A DNA stretch of 11,320 bases from Archangiaceae bacterium (GTDB taxonomy: Bacteria; Myxococcota; Myxococcia; Myxococcales; Myxococcaceae): contig JAHFDQ010000149.1 in assembly GCA_023248915.1 (NCBI GenBank), positions 1-11,320 of the forward strand. The letters run 5' to 3'. The notes under the pieces were generated by a model, which saw only the letters and a program-made list of their open reading frames with translations, had not been told where the DNA came from and did no database searches. A program made the position numbers and the translations under genes. Below, one piece after another: positions 1 to 6,674 of the stretch. How positions within the stretch are numbered: the first letter of the stretch is position 1; the number at the start of each line of letters is the position of its first letter.

Positions 1-3000
1 ACCAGGGCGTCGGCAGCACCGCGTCGCTGCGGTCTTGAAACCAGCGCAGCGCCTCGTGCGAAGAACCGTTCCCCCGCACCTGCATGTCGGGCGTGCCCAG
101 GAGCCCCTGGTGAATCGACACGCCGAGGATGACGAGCGCCGTCAGCGTCCACCCCACCACGCCCACCTGAATCAGCTTGAAGCCGAAGTCCGCTGTCACC
201 GCCGCGCCCTTCGCCTGGCGCCATCCCAGAACGAGCAGCCAGCCGGCGACGACGGCCGCCGCTTCGATGGGCACCTGCGACAGCCCCACCATCAAGAGCA
301 CCCACTGCCAGCCCGCGAGCGGCGTGAGCCTTACCCGCCCGAGGCCGACCGCGACCAGCGCCAGCACGACGAGCAGAGCCCAGACAAGCACCTTGGGCCC
401 CAGCCGCGGGCCGCCGGTGAACAAGAGCCAGCGGTCCGCCGCCACCGTGATGTGAGTCTCGGCGTTGACGCTGGGAGCCCCCAGGTCCACCGCCGGAGCG
501 GCGAAGTCGAGCGAGATGCCCCGGCTCTGCCGCCAGGCCAACCGCACCGTCTGCGCCCCGGGCGCGAGCGGCAGCGTCACCTTCAGCTTGTCCTGGCGGA
601 TGGGCTGAACCGTCCCGTTGATGGCCACCGATTGCAGCACCGCGTCCTCGGGGAGGGTGAGCACGTGCTGCGCCCCGCGCGACGAGCGCAGCCCCAGCGT
701 CAGCGTCAGGTCGGTGGCGCGAAGCCCCGGCGCCACTTCCAACAGCGAGTGGTCCACCGTCAGCGTCTGGCCGGGGATGCCGGCGGGGCGGCTCACCTCG
801 ACGGTGGCTTCCTCGCCCGGCCACGGCCGCCACTCGGGCAGCCGCGCGCCCTGCTCGTTGTGCTGGTGCACCACCGGAATGCCCGAGAGCGCCACGTGCC
901 AGATGGGGCCGACGTCGAGCCGCCACACCTCGGTCCACGACAGCGCCTTGGGCGCGGCGAGCTTCACCGGCGAGCGCTGTTCGAGCACCGACCGCCACAC
1001 CACCTCGGAAGCCTGCGGCGCCATGTTGACCAGCGCCTTGCCCCCCACCACCCGGACGTCGGCGGTGGTCACCGACTCGCCGGGCAAGAGCGGCACCTCG
1101 AGCACCACCGCGTTGCCGAGCGGGCTGACCCGCACCACCTTGGTCTCGGCCTGCCAGTTCAACCCGATGGCCAGCGTGCGCTCGACCCGGACGAAGGAAG
1201 GCAGCGCCCCCGCCTGCAGCGCGGCGCCGTCGCCCGCCTTCTCGGTCCGCTTGCGCGTGAGCTGCAGGTTGTCGTCGGCGAGCCCGTCTTCGTGCAGCCC
1301 CTCGAGCGTCCAGCCCTCGGTCTTCGCCTCGACCCGGTGGGGTTTCAACGGCAGAGGAAGCTGCACCGTCTCGCGCGCGGGCAAGGGGCCCTCGAGCGAC
1401 ACCTGATGGCTGCCCGGCGGCAGCTCGAGCCAGAGCTGCCCGTCGCCGGTGCGCACCAGCCCCTTCGCCGGCTGGCCGTCGAGCAACACCTGGGCGGGCA
1501 CGAAGGTGGCCGCGCTCCCGGGCAGCGGCACCGCGGTCGCGACTGCGGCGGACAGCTCGATCCGCGCCGTGAGCGCCTTGGCGGTCACCTCGAGCGCCAT
1601 GCGCGGGCTCGACGCGCACGAGGGGCTGCACTCGGGCTTGCGCAACAACCGGTCGCGCAGGGCGTCGAGCACCGCTTGGTCCGGAACGTCGTCGGCGCGC
1701 GCCTCGGGGGGCCAGCCGAGCACGGCGAACAGCGCGAGCAGCGCCGCTGCCGGGGGGGCGAACCGCGCCTTCAGCCCCTTGGGCCAGAAGCCTCCGGGGA
1801 ACTTGGCCAGGGTGAGGAAGAGCGCCGCGAGCAGCGCCGCGCGCAGGAAGGCGAGCACCCGGTTGGCCATGGGCGGCACGAGGTAGAGGTGCAGCCGCTG
1901 GGCGCGCTCGACCGGGCCGCTCCAGCGCAGCTCGACCTGGTTCCACTGCCAGCGCGGCAGGCCGGGGCCGGTCTGCACCATCGCGTTGGGATCGTACTCT
2001 TGCGCGTTCAGGTAGCTCAGCTTCTGCGCGGCCTGGGCGATGGGGGCTTTGCGCGAGAGCAAGCCCGTCGTGGAGCTCAGGCTCTCGCCAGCCGACTCGC
2101 CCGGTTCCTCTCGCTCGTCGCCCTCGGGTTTGGCTTCGAGAGCAGGCGGCGCCGCCGGAGCGGCCACCTTCATCATCGCGAATCGGTCGGGAACGCCGTC
2201 GAAGTCGACGTCCCTGCCCGCCAACAGCCCCGGGTGCTCGAGCGCCGGGTACAGGCCTTCGCGCACGTGCTGCACCAGGAAGGACACCGAGATGATGGCC
2301 AGCGCCGCGAGCGCTCCCAGGCGGAAGAGTTTCAGCAGCCCCTGCACCCTACCCGCGGGGACTACCCGCACCAGCGCTTCCGTGGCGAGCACCGCGAGGA
2401 ACACGTACTTCGGCGCGTCCTCCTCGGGGAAGATGAGCGCGCAGGTGACCAGCGCCAGCGCGCCGAAGGGCCGGCCGAACAGCCGCCCCACTGCGATGCC
2501 GATGATGAGCGCCAGGAAGAGCTCGAGCAGCGACCAGTGCTTCAACCAGGTGGTGGGGACGTAGTCGACGCCCGAGGCGTGGAAGAGCCTCCAGCCGGGC
2601 GGCAGGTGCAGCGTGCCGCTCACCTGGTGGAAGTCATGGTCCCAACCGACCGCGGGAATGTCCGAAATGTCGCCTTCCTTGTCCACGCGGCTGTCAGCGG
2701 TGACCGAGACCTGCCCCTGGCGGACCTCGACTCCGGCGTTGGGGTGCTTGCCGGCCTCTTCGAGCCGGGTGATGAACTGGTCGCGCCCGGCGACGGCGAC
2801 GCGGCCCAATTGGGTGGGTGGCGCCATCTCGAGCCGCCAGGCGCGGTTCAAGGTGCCGGTCAGGGTGTCGCTCACCGTGTACCCGGTGCCGTCGAAGTCG
2901 AGCCACAGCGACCGGCTGAGGGTGAGCTGGTCGGGCGCCGGGTCGGTGTCGCCACGCCGCTGCTCGGACAGGCGCATCGAGTCTTCCACCTTCATCGGGT

Positions 3001-3958
3001 ACGCGGGCAGGCGCTTCCAGTCTTCGGGGAGCGTCGTCTGCTGCGGGTCGATGGCGCTGACTCCCTCGACGGTGACGAGCCGCAAGTCGTTGCGTGACTC
3101 GAACACCCAGATTTCCTCACCCTCGCGCCACGGTCCGTCGGGCGCGGGACGGGCCAGCGCGCTCACCGGCGCCTCGCTGCGCGCGACGAGCTCGAGCGTC
3201 CAGGTGCCGGGACGGACCTGAACCCGAAGCCGGCTGTCGGGTTCGACCCGGGCCGGCAGCGGTGAGACGAGCGCCATCGGCACGAAGCCCGGGGGCAGGG
3301 CCTTGCCCAGCACCACCTCGCGATTCTTCCCGGCGACGTTCAGCTCGACCCGGGTGGTGAGCATCAGCGGGACGTCGTCGGTGACCCGGCGGTGGACGAC
3401 CAGCTCGAGCTTCTCGCCTTCCTCCTGGGTGGCGGCCTTCTGCAGCCAGACCTTCCCCTGCTCGTCACGGTTGGGCAGGGGCACCGCCGCGCCGCGCACG
3501 CTGAGCGCCAGCAGCCCGGTCTCGGGCGGAATCTGCACCGACTCGGGCATCGAGTCCCAGGCGAAGGCGCCGGTCACCTGGTGGTCGCCCTTGGAGAGGA
3601 AGACGCTGGGCCCGCCGCGCGGCGCCACCACCGCGCCCTGCCCGTTCACCTTCACGTCCTGCGGCCAGCGCTGGTCGTCGCCTGGCAACGGCACCCAGCC
3701 CTCGACCTCGACGCGCCACGACTGGGTGAAGCGGCCCGCGCGGTCGTCGAGGGACAGCTCGAGCCGCGCCGGCCACGAACAGCGATTGGCGCCGGTGCCC
3801 TGGAAGAAGGGGCACAGGGCCTGCTCCTGGTCCCACAGCGCCCAGTCGGTCCACGGCTCGAGCGGCTTGGGGACGTCTTTCCGGGCGAGGGGCCCGCCCG
3901 CGAGCGCCGGCGCGGCGAGAAGTAGAGCAGCAAGCAGACGGAACGGTCGGTTGGGCAT
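1..3958 (-). CDS. Large exported multi-pass membrane protein of unknown function (3' end missing)
   Basis: The reading frame is open from the ATG at 3958 to the left edge (1319 codons), so the C-terminus is missing. An AGGGGGA Shine-Dalgarno sequence lies 5 bases before the ATG. Residues 1-20 are a clear signal peptide (MPNRPFRLLAALLLAAPALA). Residues 21 to about 465 are a beta-rich extracytoplasmic region with two cysteines near the front (C49, C60) and a GDHQVTGAF-type strand. Hydrophobic segments follow at about 473-565, 688-713 and 732-748. A second beta-rich region (about 750-1180) has a CSPSC pair at its start and a similar PPGSHQVSLEG strand, so the two regions may be an internal duplication. 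More membrane segments lie at about 1187-1205, 1217-1247 and 1262-1285, and the visible part ends just after a GNGSSHEALRWFQDRS stretch. I do not recognise a named family. It resembles, from memory only, large conserved hypothetical proteins of proteobacteria. No catalytic motif is visible. A role in the envelope is inferred from topology alone. Confidence 0.9.
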   Translation of the reverse strand, partial: MPNRPFRLLAALLLAAPALAGGPLARKDVPKPLEPWTDWALWDQEQALCPFFQGTGANRCSWPARLELSLDDRAGRFTQSWRVEVEGWVPLPGDDQRWPQDVKVNGQGAVVAPRGGPSVFLSKGDHQVTGAFAWDSMPESVQIPPETGLLALSVRGAAVPLPNRDEQGKVWLQKAATQEEGEKLELVVHRRVTDDVPLMLTTRVELNVAGKNREVVLGKALPPGFVPMALVSPLPARVEPDSRLRVQVRPGTWTLELVARSEAPVSALARPAPDGPWREGEEIWVFESRNDLRLVTVEGVSAIDPQQTTLPEDWKRLPAYPMKVEDSMRLSEQRRGDTDPAPDQLTLSRSLWLDFDGTGYTVSDTLTGTLNRAWRLEMAPPTQLGRVAVAGRDQFITRLEEAGKHPNAGVEVRQGQVSVTADSRVDKEGDISDIPAVGWDHDFHQVSGTLHLPPGWRLFHASGVDYVPTTWLKHWSLLELFLALIIGIAVGRLFGRPFGALALVTCALIFPEEDAPKYVFLAVLATEALVRVVPAGRVQGLLKLFRLGALAALAIISVSFLVQHVREGLYPALEHPGLLAGRDVDFDGVPDRFAMMKVAAPAAPPALEAKPEGDEREEPGESAGESLSSTTGLLSRKAPIAQAAQKLSYLNAQEYDPNAMVQTGPGLPRWQWNQVELRWSGPVERAQRLHLYLVPPMANRVLAFLRAALLAALFLTLAKFPGGFWPKGLKARFAPPAAALLALFAVLGWPPEARADDVPDQAVLDALRDRLLRKPECSPSCASSPRMALEVTAKALTARIELSAAVATAVPLPGSAATFVPAQVLLDGQPAKGLVRTGDGQLWLELPPGSHQVSLEGPLPARETVQLPLPLKPHRVEAKTEGWTLEGLHEDGLADDNLQLTRKRTEKAGDGAALQAGALPSFVRVERTLAIGLNWQAETKVVRVSPLGNAVVLEVPLLPGESVTTADVRVVGGKALVNMAPQASEVVWRSVLEQRSPVKLAAPKALSWTEVWRLDVGPIWHVALSGIPVVHQHNEQGARLPEWRPWPGEEATVEVSRPAGIPGQTLTVDHSLLEVAPGLRATDLTLTLGLRSSRGAQHVLTLPEDAVLQSVAINGTVQPIRQDKLKVTLPLAPGAQTVRLAWRQSRGISLDFAAPAVDLGAPSVNAETHITVAADRWLLFTGGPRLGPKVLVWALLVVLALVAVGLGRVRLTPLAGWQWVLLMVGLSQVPIEAAAVVAGWLLVLGWRQAKGAAVTADFGFKLIQVGVVGWTLTALVILGVSIHQGLLGTPDMQVRGNGSSHEALRWFQDRSDAVLPTPW

Positions 3959-3980
3959 GGGTGTCCCCCTGAATCGCGCG

Positions 3981-4009
3981 AGGGTGGCCGCGGCGCGCAG
4001 CGACGTCAA
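3981..4009 (-). promoter_or_regulatory. Candidate sigma-70-type promoter of the large membrane protein gene
   Basis: On the minus strand a TTGACG hexamer (4009-4004, five of six matches to TTGACA) is followed, after exactly 17 bases, by CACCCT (3986-3981). The second hexamer keeps only the A at position 2 and the T at position 6 of the -10 consensus. Transcription would start near 3974 and give a leader of about 15 bases that just contains the Shine-Dalgarno sequence. The -35 match is good and the -10 match weak, so this is a candidate only. Confidence 0.3.
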
Positions 4010-4119
4010 CGAAAACGGCGAGACGGCATGGGTTGCCCGCTGCGCCCACGCCGAGTCGCACACTGACCGGGTCGCCATGTTCCTGACGCAGATTCCGGTC
4101 GGACTGACGAAGCGCCGAG

Positions 4120-4257
4120 ATGCCACGAAGGTTCCACGCCCTGCCCGCCCGGCTCGAGGCGATATACGCGCCGGAAATCCGGGCCACCAGCGGCGAGATG
4201 CGCCTCGAGGTGCGCGACGCGCGCGGGCCGGGCGAGGGAGTCGCGGCCGAACAGTGA
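4120..4257 (+). CDS. Doubtful 45-residue ORF, possibly a small protein or gene remnant
   Basis: ATG at 4120 to TGA at 4255-4257, bounded upstream by an in-frame TGA at 4105. It encodes MPRRFHALPARLEAIYAPEI and a charged remainder ending in VAAEQ. By hand count, G or C occupies about 86 percent of third positions, about 82 percent of first and about 57 percent of second positions, which is the pattern of real genes in such a genome. There is no recognisable Shine-Dalgarno sequence, no domain and no membrane segment. It could be a short protein, the decayed end of a lost gene or chance. It lies in the only long gap before the toxin-antitoxin pair. Confidence 0.25.
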   Translation: MPRRFHALPARLEAIYAPEIRATSGEMRLEVRDARGPGEGVAAEQ

Positions 4258-4268
4258 CCTGGCCCCGA

Positions 4269-4341
4269 GGGTATACCCGTATTGCTAGCGCCACTCTCCG
4301 GTAATACGATGCGTCTCGTGAAGAATACACAGGTCATGACC
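4269..4341. promoter_or_regulatory. Palindrome cluster at the start of vapB, candidate antitoxin operator
   Basis: Several short dyads are packed around the vapB start. There is a perfect palindrome GGGTATACCC (4269-4278), then CGTATTGC (4278-4285) facing GTAATACG (4301-4308) as 8-bp arms with one mismatch and 15 bases between them, a further GAATAC (4323-4328), and a perfect palindrome GGTCATGACC (4332-4341). The recurring core is GTAT/ATAC. Ribbon-helix-helix antitoxins commonly repress their own operon by binding short palindromes at the promoter, so this is a plausible operator. The last palindrome lies inside the coding sequence if translation starts at 4309. No confident -35/-10 pair could be assigned here. 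Confidence 0.4.
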
Positions 4342-4554
4342 GTGAAGCTTCCGCGGCAGCTCTCCGCCAAAGTCGCGCGCTCGGCGCGCAAGCGGAGGGT
4401 CTCCCGCTCGCAAGTCGTACGCGATGCGCTCCAGGCGATGAATGAGGCTGGGCCGAGCGTCGGAGACCTCGCCGGGGACCTGTTCGGGTCCGTCGGGGGC
4501 GGGCCAACCGACCTCTCGACGAACCCCAAGCACCTGAAGGGCTACGGACGTTGA
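4309..4554 (+). CDS. vapB: VapB-type antitoxin, ribbon-helix-helix (CopG-like)
   Basis: An 81-residue protein. Residues 9-44 form a typical ribbon-helix-helix DNA-binding unit: a short strand (VMTVKLPRQL), a basic first helix (SAKVARSARKRR), a turn (VSRSQ) and a second helix (VVRDALQAMNEA). The C-terminal part ends in DLSTNPKHLKGYGR, a tail that I associate with antitoxins paired with PIN-domain toxins. Such tails normally thread along the toxin and block its active site. The stop overlaps the toxin start by 4 bases, which implies translational coupling. The start is uncertain: the ATG at 4309 is used here, an internal ATG at 4336 (72 residues, MTVKLPRQL) would also keep the whole fold, and a TTG at 4282 would add nine residues. 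None has a strong Shine-Dalgarno sequence. The protein probably represses its own operon through the palindromes at 4269-4341. Confidence 0.85.
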   Translation: MRLVKNTQVMTVKLPRQLSAKVARSARKRRVSRSQVVRDALQAMNEAGPSVGDLAGDLFGSVGGGPTDLSTNPKHLKGYGR

Positions 4555-4958
4555 GCCGGCGGTACTTGCTCGACACTGGGGCGTGGATAGCCCTTCTGGT
4601 CGGGGACGACAAGCACCACTCGTGGTCCCGGAAGGTAATACCGAGGCTCCCCGCACCACTTCGGACTTGTGAAGCCGTCGTCTCGGAAACGTGTTTCCTG
4701 CTCGGCCGAAATCGGTCCCTCGTGATGGCGATGATCTCGAAGGGGGCGGTCGAGGTCCCCTTCCGGCTGTCCGAGAACCTCGGCCCCACGGAAGCGCTCA
4801 TGGCCAAGTACTCGGACATACCGATGGCGCTGGCTGACGCCTGCCTCGTGAGGATGGCCGAGCTCGACGCGGGGGCTACGGTGATCACCTGCGATGGGGA
4901 CTTCAACCACTATCGCAAGCACCGAAGTCTGCGCGTCCCACTGCTGATGCCCGAATAG
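4551..4958 (+). CDS. vapC: VapC-type toxin, PIN-domain ribonuclease
   Basis: A 135-residue PIN-domain protein, the usual length for a VapC toxin. The acidic residues expected to hold the catalytic metal are present: D8 in LLDTGAWIALL, E46 in AVVSETCFLL, D96 in ALADACLV, and D115/D117 in VITCDGDF. Toxins of this family cut specific RNAs (tRNA or rRNA in characterised members); the target here cannot be read from the sequence. Translation appears to start at TTG 4551, overlapping the antitoxin stop as TTGA. No ATG or GTG lies before the first catalytic residue, so the TTG is the best choice. Codon use is less G/C-biased than in ppk1 (it uses ATA, ACT, CTT, GTA, TGT and AAT), which fits a horizontally acquired module. 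It ends 23 bases from the stop of the convergent ppx gene. Confidence 0.88.
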   Translation: MSRRYLLDTGAWIALLVGDDKHHSWSRKVIPRLPAPLRTCEAVVSETCFLLGRNRSLVMAMISKGAVEVPFRLSENLGPTEALMAKYSDIPMALADACLVRMAELDAGATVITCDGDFNHYRKHRSLRVPLLMPE

Positions 4959-4981
4959 CGTCGCGGGAGCGGCCCCTGCCC

Positions 4982-6514
4982 CTAGTGCGCCCGCTCGGGG
5001 TGCAGCGCGATTCGACGGTCGAACACCTGCCGGAAGAGGTCGGCTTCGTGGCTCGCGTCCCACAGCTCCAAGTCCACTGGACCGCGGACTTTCAGCCGTA
5101 TCGCCGCGACCCTCCCCTTCACCTGCGCCGACAGTTTGTGCACCGGCTGGTGGTGGCTGGCGTCGAGCGCGTCGGCCAGCCGCAAGAGCGTCGCGCACTT
5201 TCGCACCAGGCGGGCCTCCGACGCGTTCAGCCCTTCCATCCCCGGGTGATCGAGGCTGGGCTGGCTGCGCCGGTGAAACCGCGCGATACGCGCCACTATC
5301 TCGCGCTCGCGGTCAGATAGGCCGGGGATGTCGGCCTGCTGAATCAGGTAATAGGTGTGCTTGTGGTGGCGCTGGTAGTTGACCGCATTGCCGACGTCAT
5401 GCAGCAGCGCCGCCACCTCGAGCAGCGGCCGGGCGGCGGCGGGTAGCCCGTGCAACGACGCCAGGTCGTCGAACAGGGAGAGCGCGACGTGCGCCACCTG
5501 CCGCCCGTGCGCCTCGTCGAACCCGAAGCGGCGCCCGAGCGCCGTCGCCGCGTCGGCGAGCGAGTGGTCGTCGACGTCGACCCGCCGGCGCCGCACCAGG
5601 TCGCGCAAGATACCGTCCCGAAGCCCGCTGTTCACGGCGATGACCGAGTCCAGCCGCAGGCGGTTGGCCACCCCCTCGAGAATGACGGCCCCGGCCACGA
5701 CGATGTCGGCCCGGCGCGGGTCGAAGCGCTTGCGGCGCTTCTCGGGCGACATGTCGGCCAGCTCTCCGACCGCCTGGGAAATCTGGCGGGTGGTCGCGTG
5801 GGCCGTGCCCTCGGCCGCGGCGAAGCCGACCACCGCGCCGATGGTGCCCGAGCTGCCCAGCGCCGTGCGCGGGGCGTGGGCAATCCGCTCGGGCAGCCCC
5901 TTGCGCACCACCTCGCCGACGTAGCGCCGCATCAGCTTCAGCTCTTTCTTGTTCAGCTTGCCGACCGGCCCGAAGAGCTGCGTCAGCCGCACCGCCCCGA
6001 GTGAGAGGCTCCACAACCCCTGCGGGTGCTCGCCGAAGGCGAACGCCACCTCGGTCGACCCGCCGCCGATGTCCACGCAGAGCGACCGGGCCAGCGGCGG
6101 CTTGCCCTGCAGCACCCCCAGGCAGATGAGCCGCGCCTCTTCCTTTCCCGACACCACCTCGAGGTTGAGCCCTGCCTCGATGCGCGCGCGCCGGACGATC
6201 TCGTCGCGGTTCTTCGCCTCGCGCACCGCCGACGTCGCCACCGCCCGCACCTTGGCGTGGTACCGCCGGCTGAGCGCCGCGTACCGCCGCAGCGTCGAAA
6301 GCAGCCGGTCGGCCACCTCGCGGCGGATGACGCCCGTCTCGAACAGCCCCTCGCCCGGCCGGACGGGGTCGCGTTCCTGGTGCAAGGACTCGAGCGTGCC
6401 GTCGGGCTGCACCCGGGCCAGCTCGAGCCGAACGGCGTTGGTACCCACGTCGATGGCGGCCAGCACATCGCCGTCGAGGTGAGACCGCGAGTCGGCCTTC
6501 TGGGTTCGCGCCAT
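4982..6514 (-). CDS. ppx: Exopolyphosphatase / pppGpp phosphohydrolase (Ppx/GppA family) with HD domain
   Basis: A 510-residue protein, close to the two-part enterobacterial Ppx and GppA enzymes (about 500 residues). Residues 20-305 are the ASKHA-fold catalytic part: phosphate-1 motif IDVGTNAVRL (21-30), SGKEEARLI (122-130) with the expected catalytic glutamate at E124 or E125, phosphate-2 motif VDIGGGSTEV (147-156), SLGAVRLTQLF (171-181) and GSSGTIGAV (220-228). Residues 310-510 are an HD-type helical domain with LLHDVGN (H372, D373) and a later RLADALDASHH (D448). The family removes terminal phosphates from long-chain polyphosphate, or converts pppGpp to ppGpp; the sequence does not settle which. 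I name it ppx because it stands divergent to ppk1. The start is ATG 6514. The Shine-Dalgarno region is weak, but the phosphate-1 motif begins only 20 residues in, so little else fits. It is a cytoplasmic enzyme with no signal peptide. Confidence 0.93.
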   Translation of the reverse strand: MARTQKADSRSHLDGDVLAAIDVGTNAVRLELARVQPDGTLESLHQERDPVRPGEGLFETGVIRREVADRLLSTLRRYAALSRRYHAKVRAVATSAVREAKNRDEIVRRARIEAGLNLEVVSGKEEARLICLGVLQGKPPLARSLCVDIGGGSTEVAFAFGEHPQGLWSLSLGAVRLTQLFGPVGKLNKKELKLMRRYVGEVVRKGLPERIAHAPRTALGSSGTIGAVVGFAAAEGTAHATTRQISQAVGELADMSPEKRRKRFDPRRADIVVAGAVILEGVANRLRLDSVIAVNSGLRDGILRDLVRRRRVDVDDHSLADAATALGRRFGFDEAHGRQVAHVALSLFDDLASLHGLPAAARPLLEVAALLHDVGNAVNYQRHHKHTYYLIQQADIPGLSDREREIVARIARFHRRSQPSLDHPGMEGLNASEARLVRKCATLLRLADALDASHHQPVHKLSAQVKGRVAAIRLKVRGPVDLELWDASHEADLFRQVFDRRIALHPERAH

Positions 6515-6674
6515 GGCCGGCCAGCGTAACGGTCTTGGGCACCCACCGGGGAGCCCAAATGTCGCGGCCTTCCGTCACGGCCGGGGGCCGGGGCCGCCGC
6601 GGGCGAGTGACGCCACTCTCCCAGCCGCCCGCCGAGTTGGTATGTGGCGCCGACCGGCTGTAAGAGTAGGCGGC
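6515..6674. promoter_or_regulatory. Shared divergent regulatory region between ppx and ppk1
   Basis: These 160 bases must hold the promoters of both ppx (leftward) and ppk1 (rightward) unless either is read from further away. A perfect inverted repeat TTGGGC (6535-6540) / GCCCAA (6553-6558) with 12 bases between the arms lies about 20 bases before the ppx start and could be a leader hairpin or an operator. The middle is a run of GGCC/CCGG-rich sequence. I could not assign convincing -35/-10 hexamers or a Pho box. Confidence 0.5.

Noticed and set aside
35..3097. A 1020-codon open frame on the plus strand
   Set aside because: It shares codon boundaries with the minus-strand membrane protein gene and is its antisense shadow. 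The translation is rich in Arg, His, Gln and Pro with no domain, signal or membrane pattern, whereas the minus strand gives a signal peptide and membrane helices.
3303..4304. A 333-codon plus-strand frame spanning the large gene start and the intergenic region
   Set aside because: Ser/Arg/Thr-rich with no domain. It overlaps the well-supported N-terminus of the minus-strand gene.
4967..4996. GAGCGG/CCGCTC dyad between the convergent vapC and ppx ends as a terminator
   Set aside because: Only 6-bp arms with an 18-base loop, overlapping the ppx stop, with no T-run; not distinguishable from GC-rich background.
5397..6578. A 393-codon minus-strand frame overlapping ppx, and plus-strand frames opposite it
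   Set aside because: Low-complexity Gly/Arg/Ala translations typical of shifted frames in GC-rich DNA; ppx in the other frame has all family motifs.
4289..6621. The 11-mer CGCCACTCTCC occurs before vapB (4289-4299) and before ppk1 (6611-6621)
   Set aside because: Several 11-base matches are expected by chance in a window of this size and composition, and the flanks do not match, so I do not call it a shared regulatory site.
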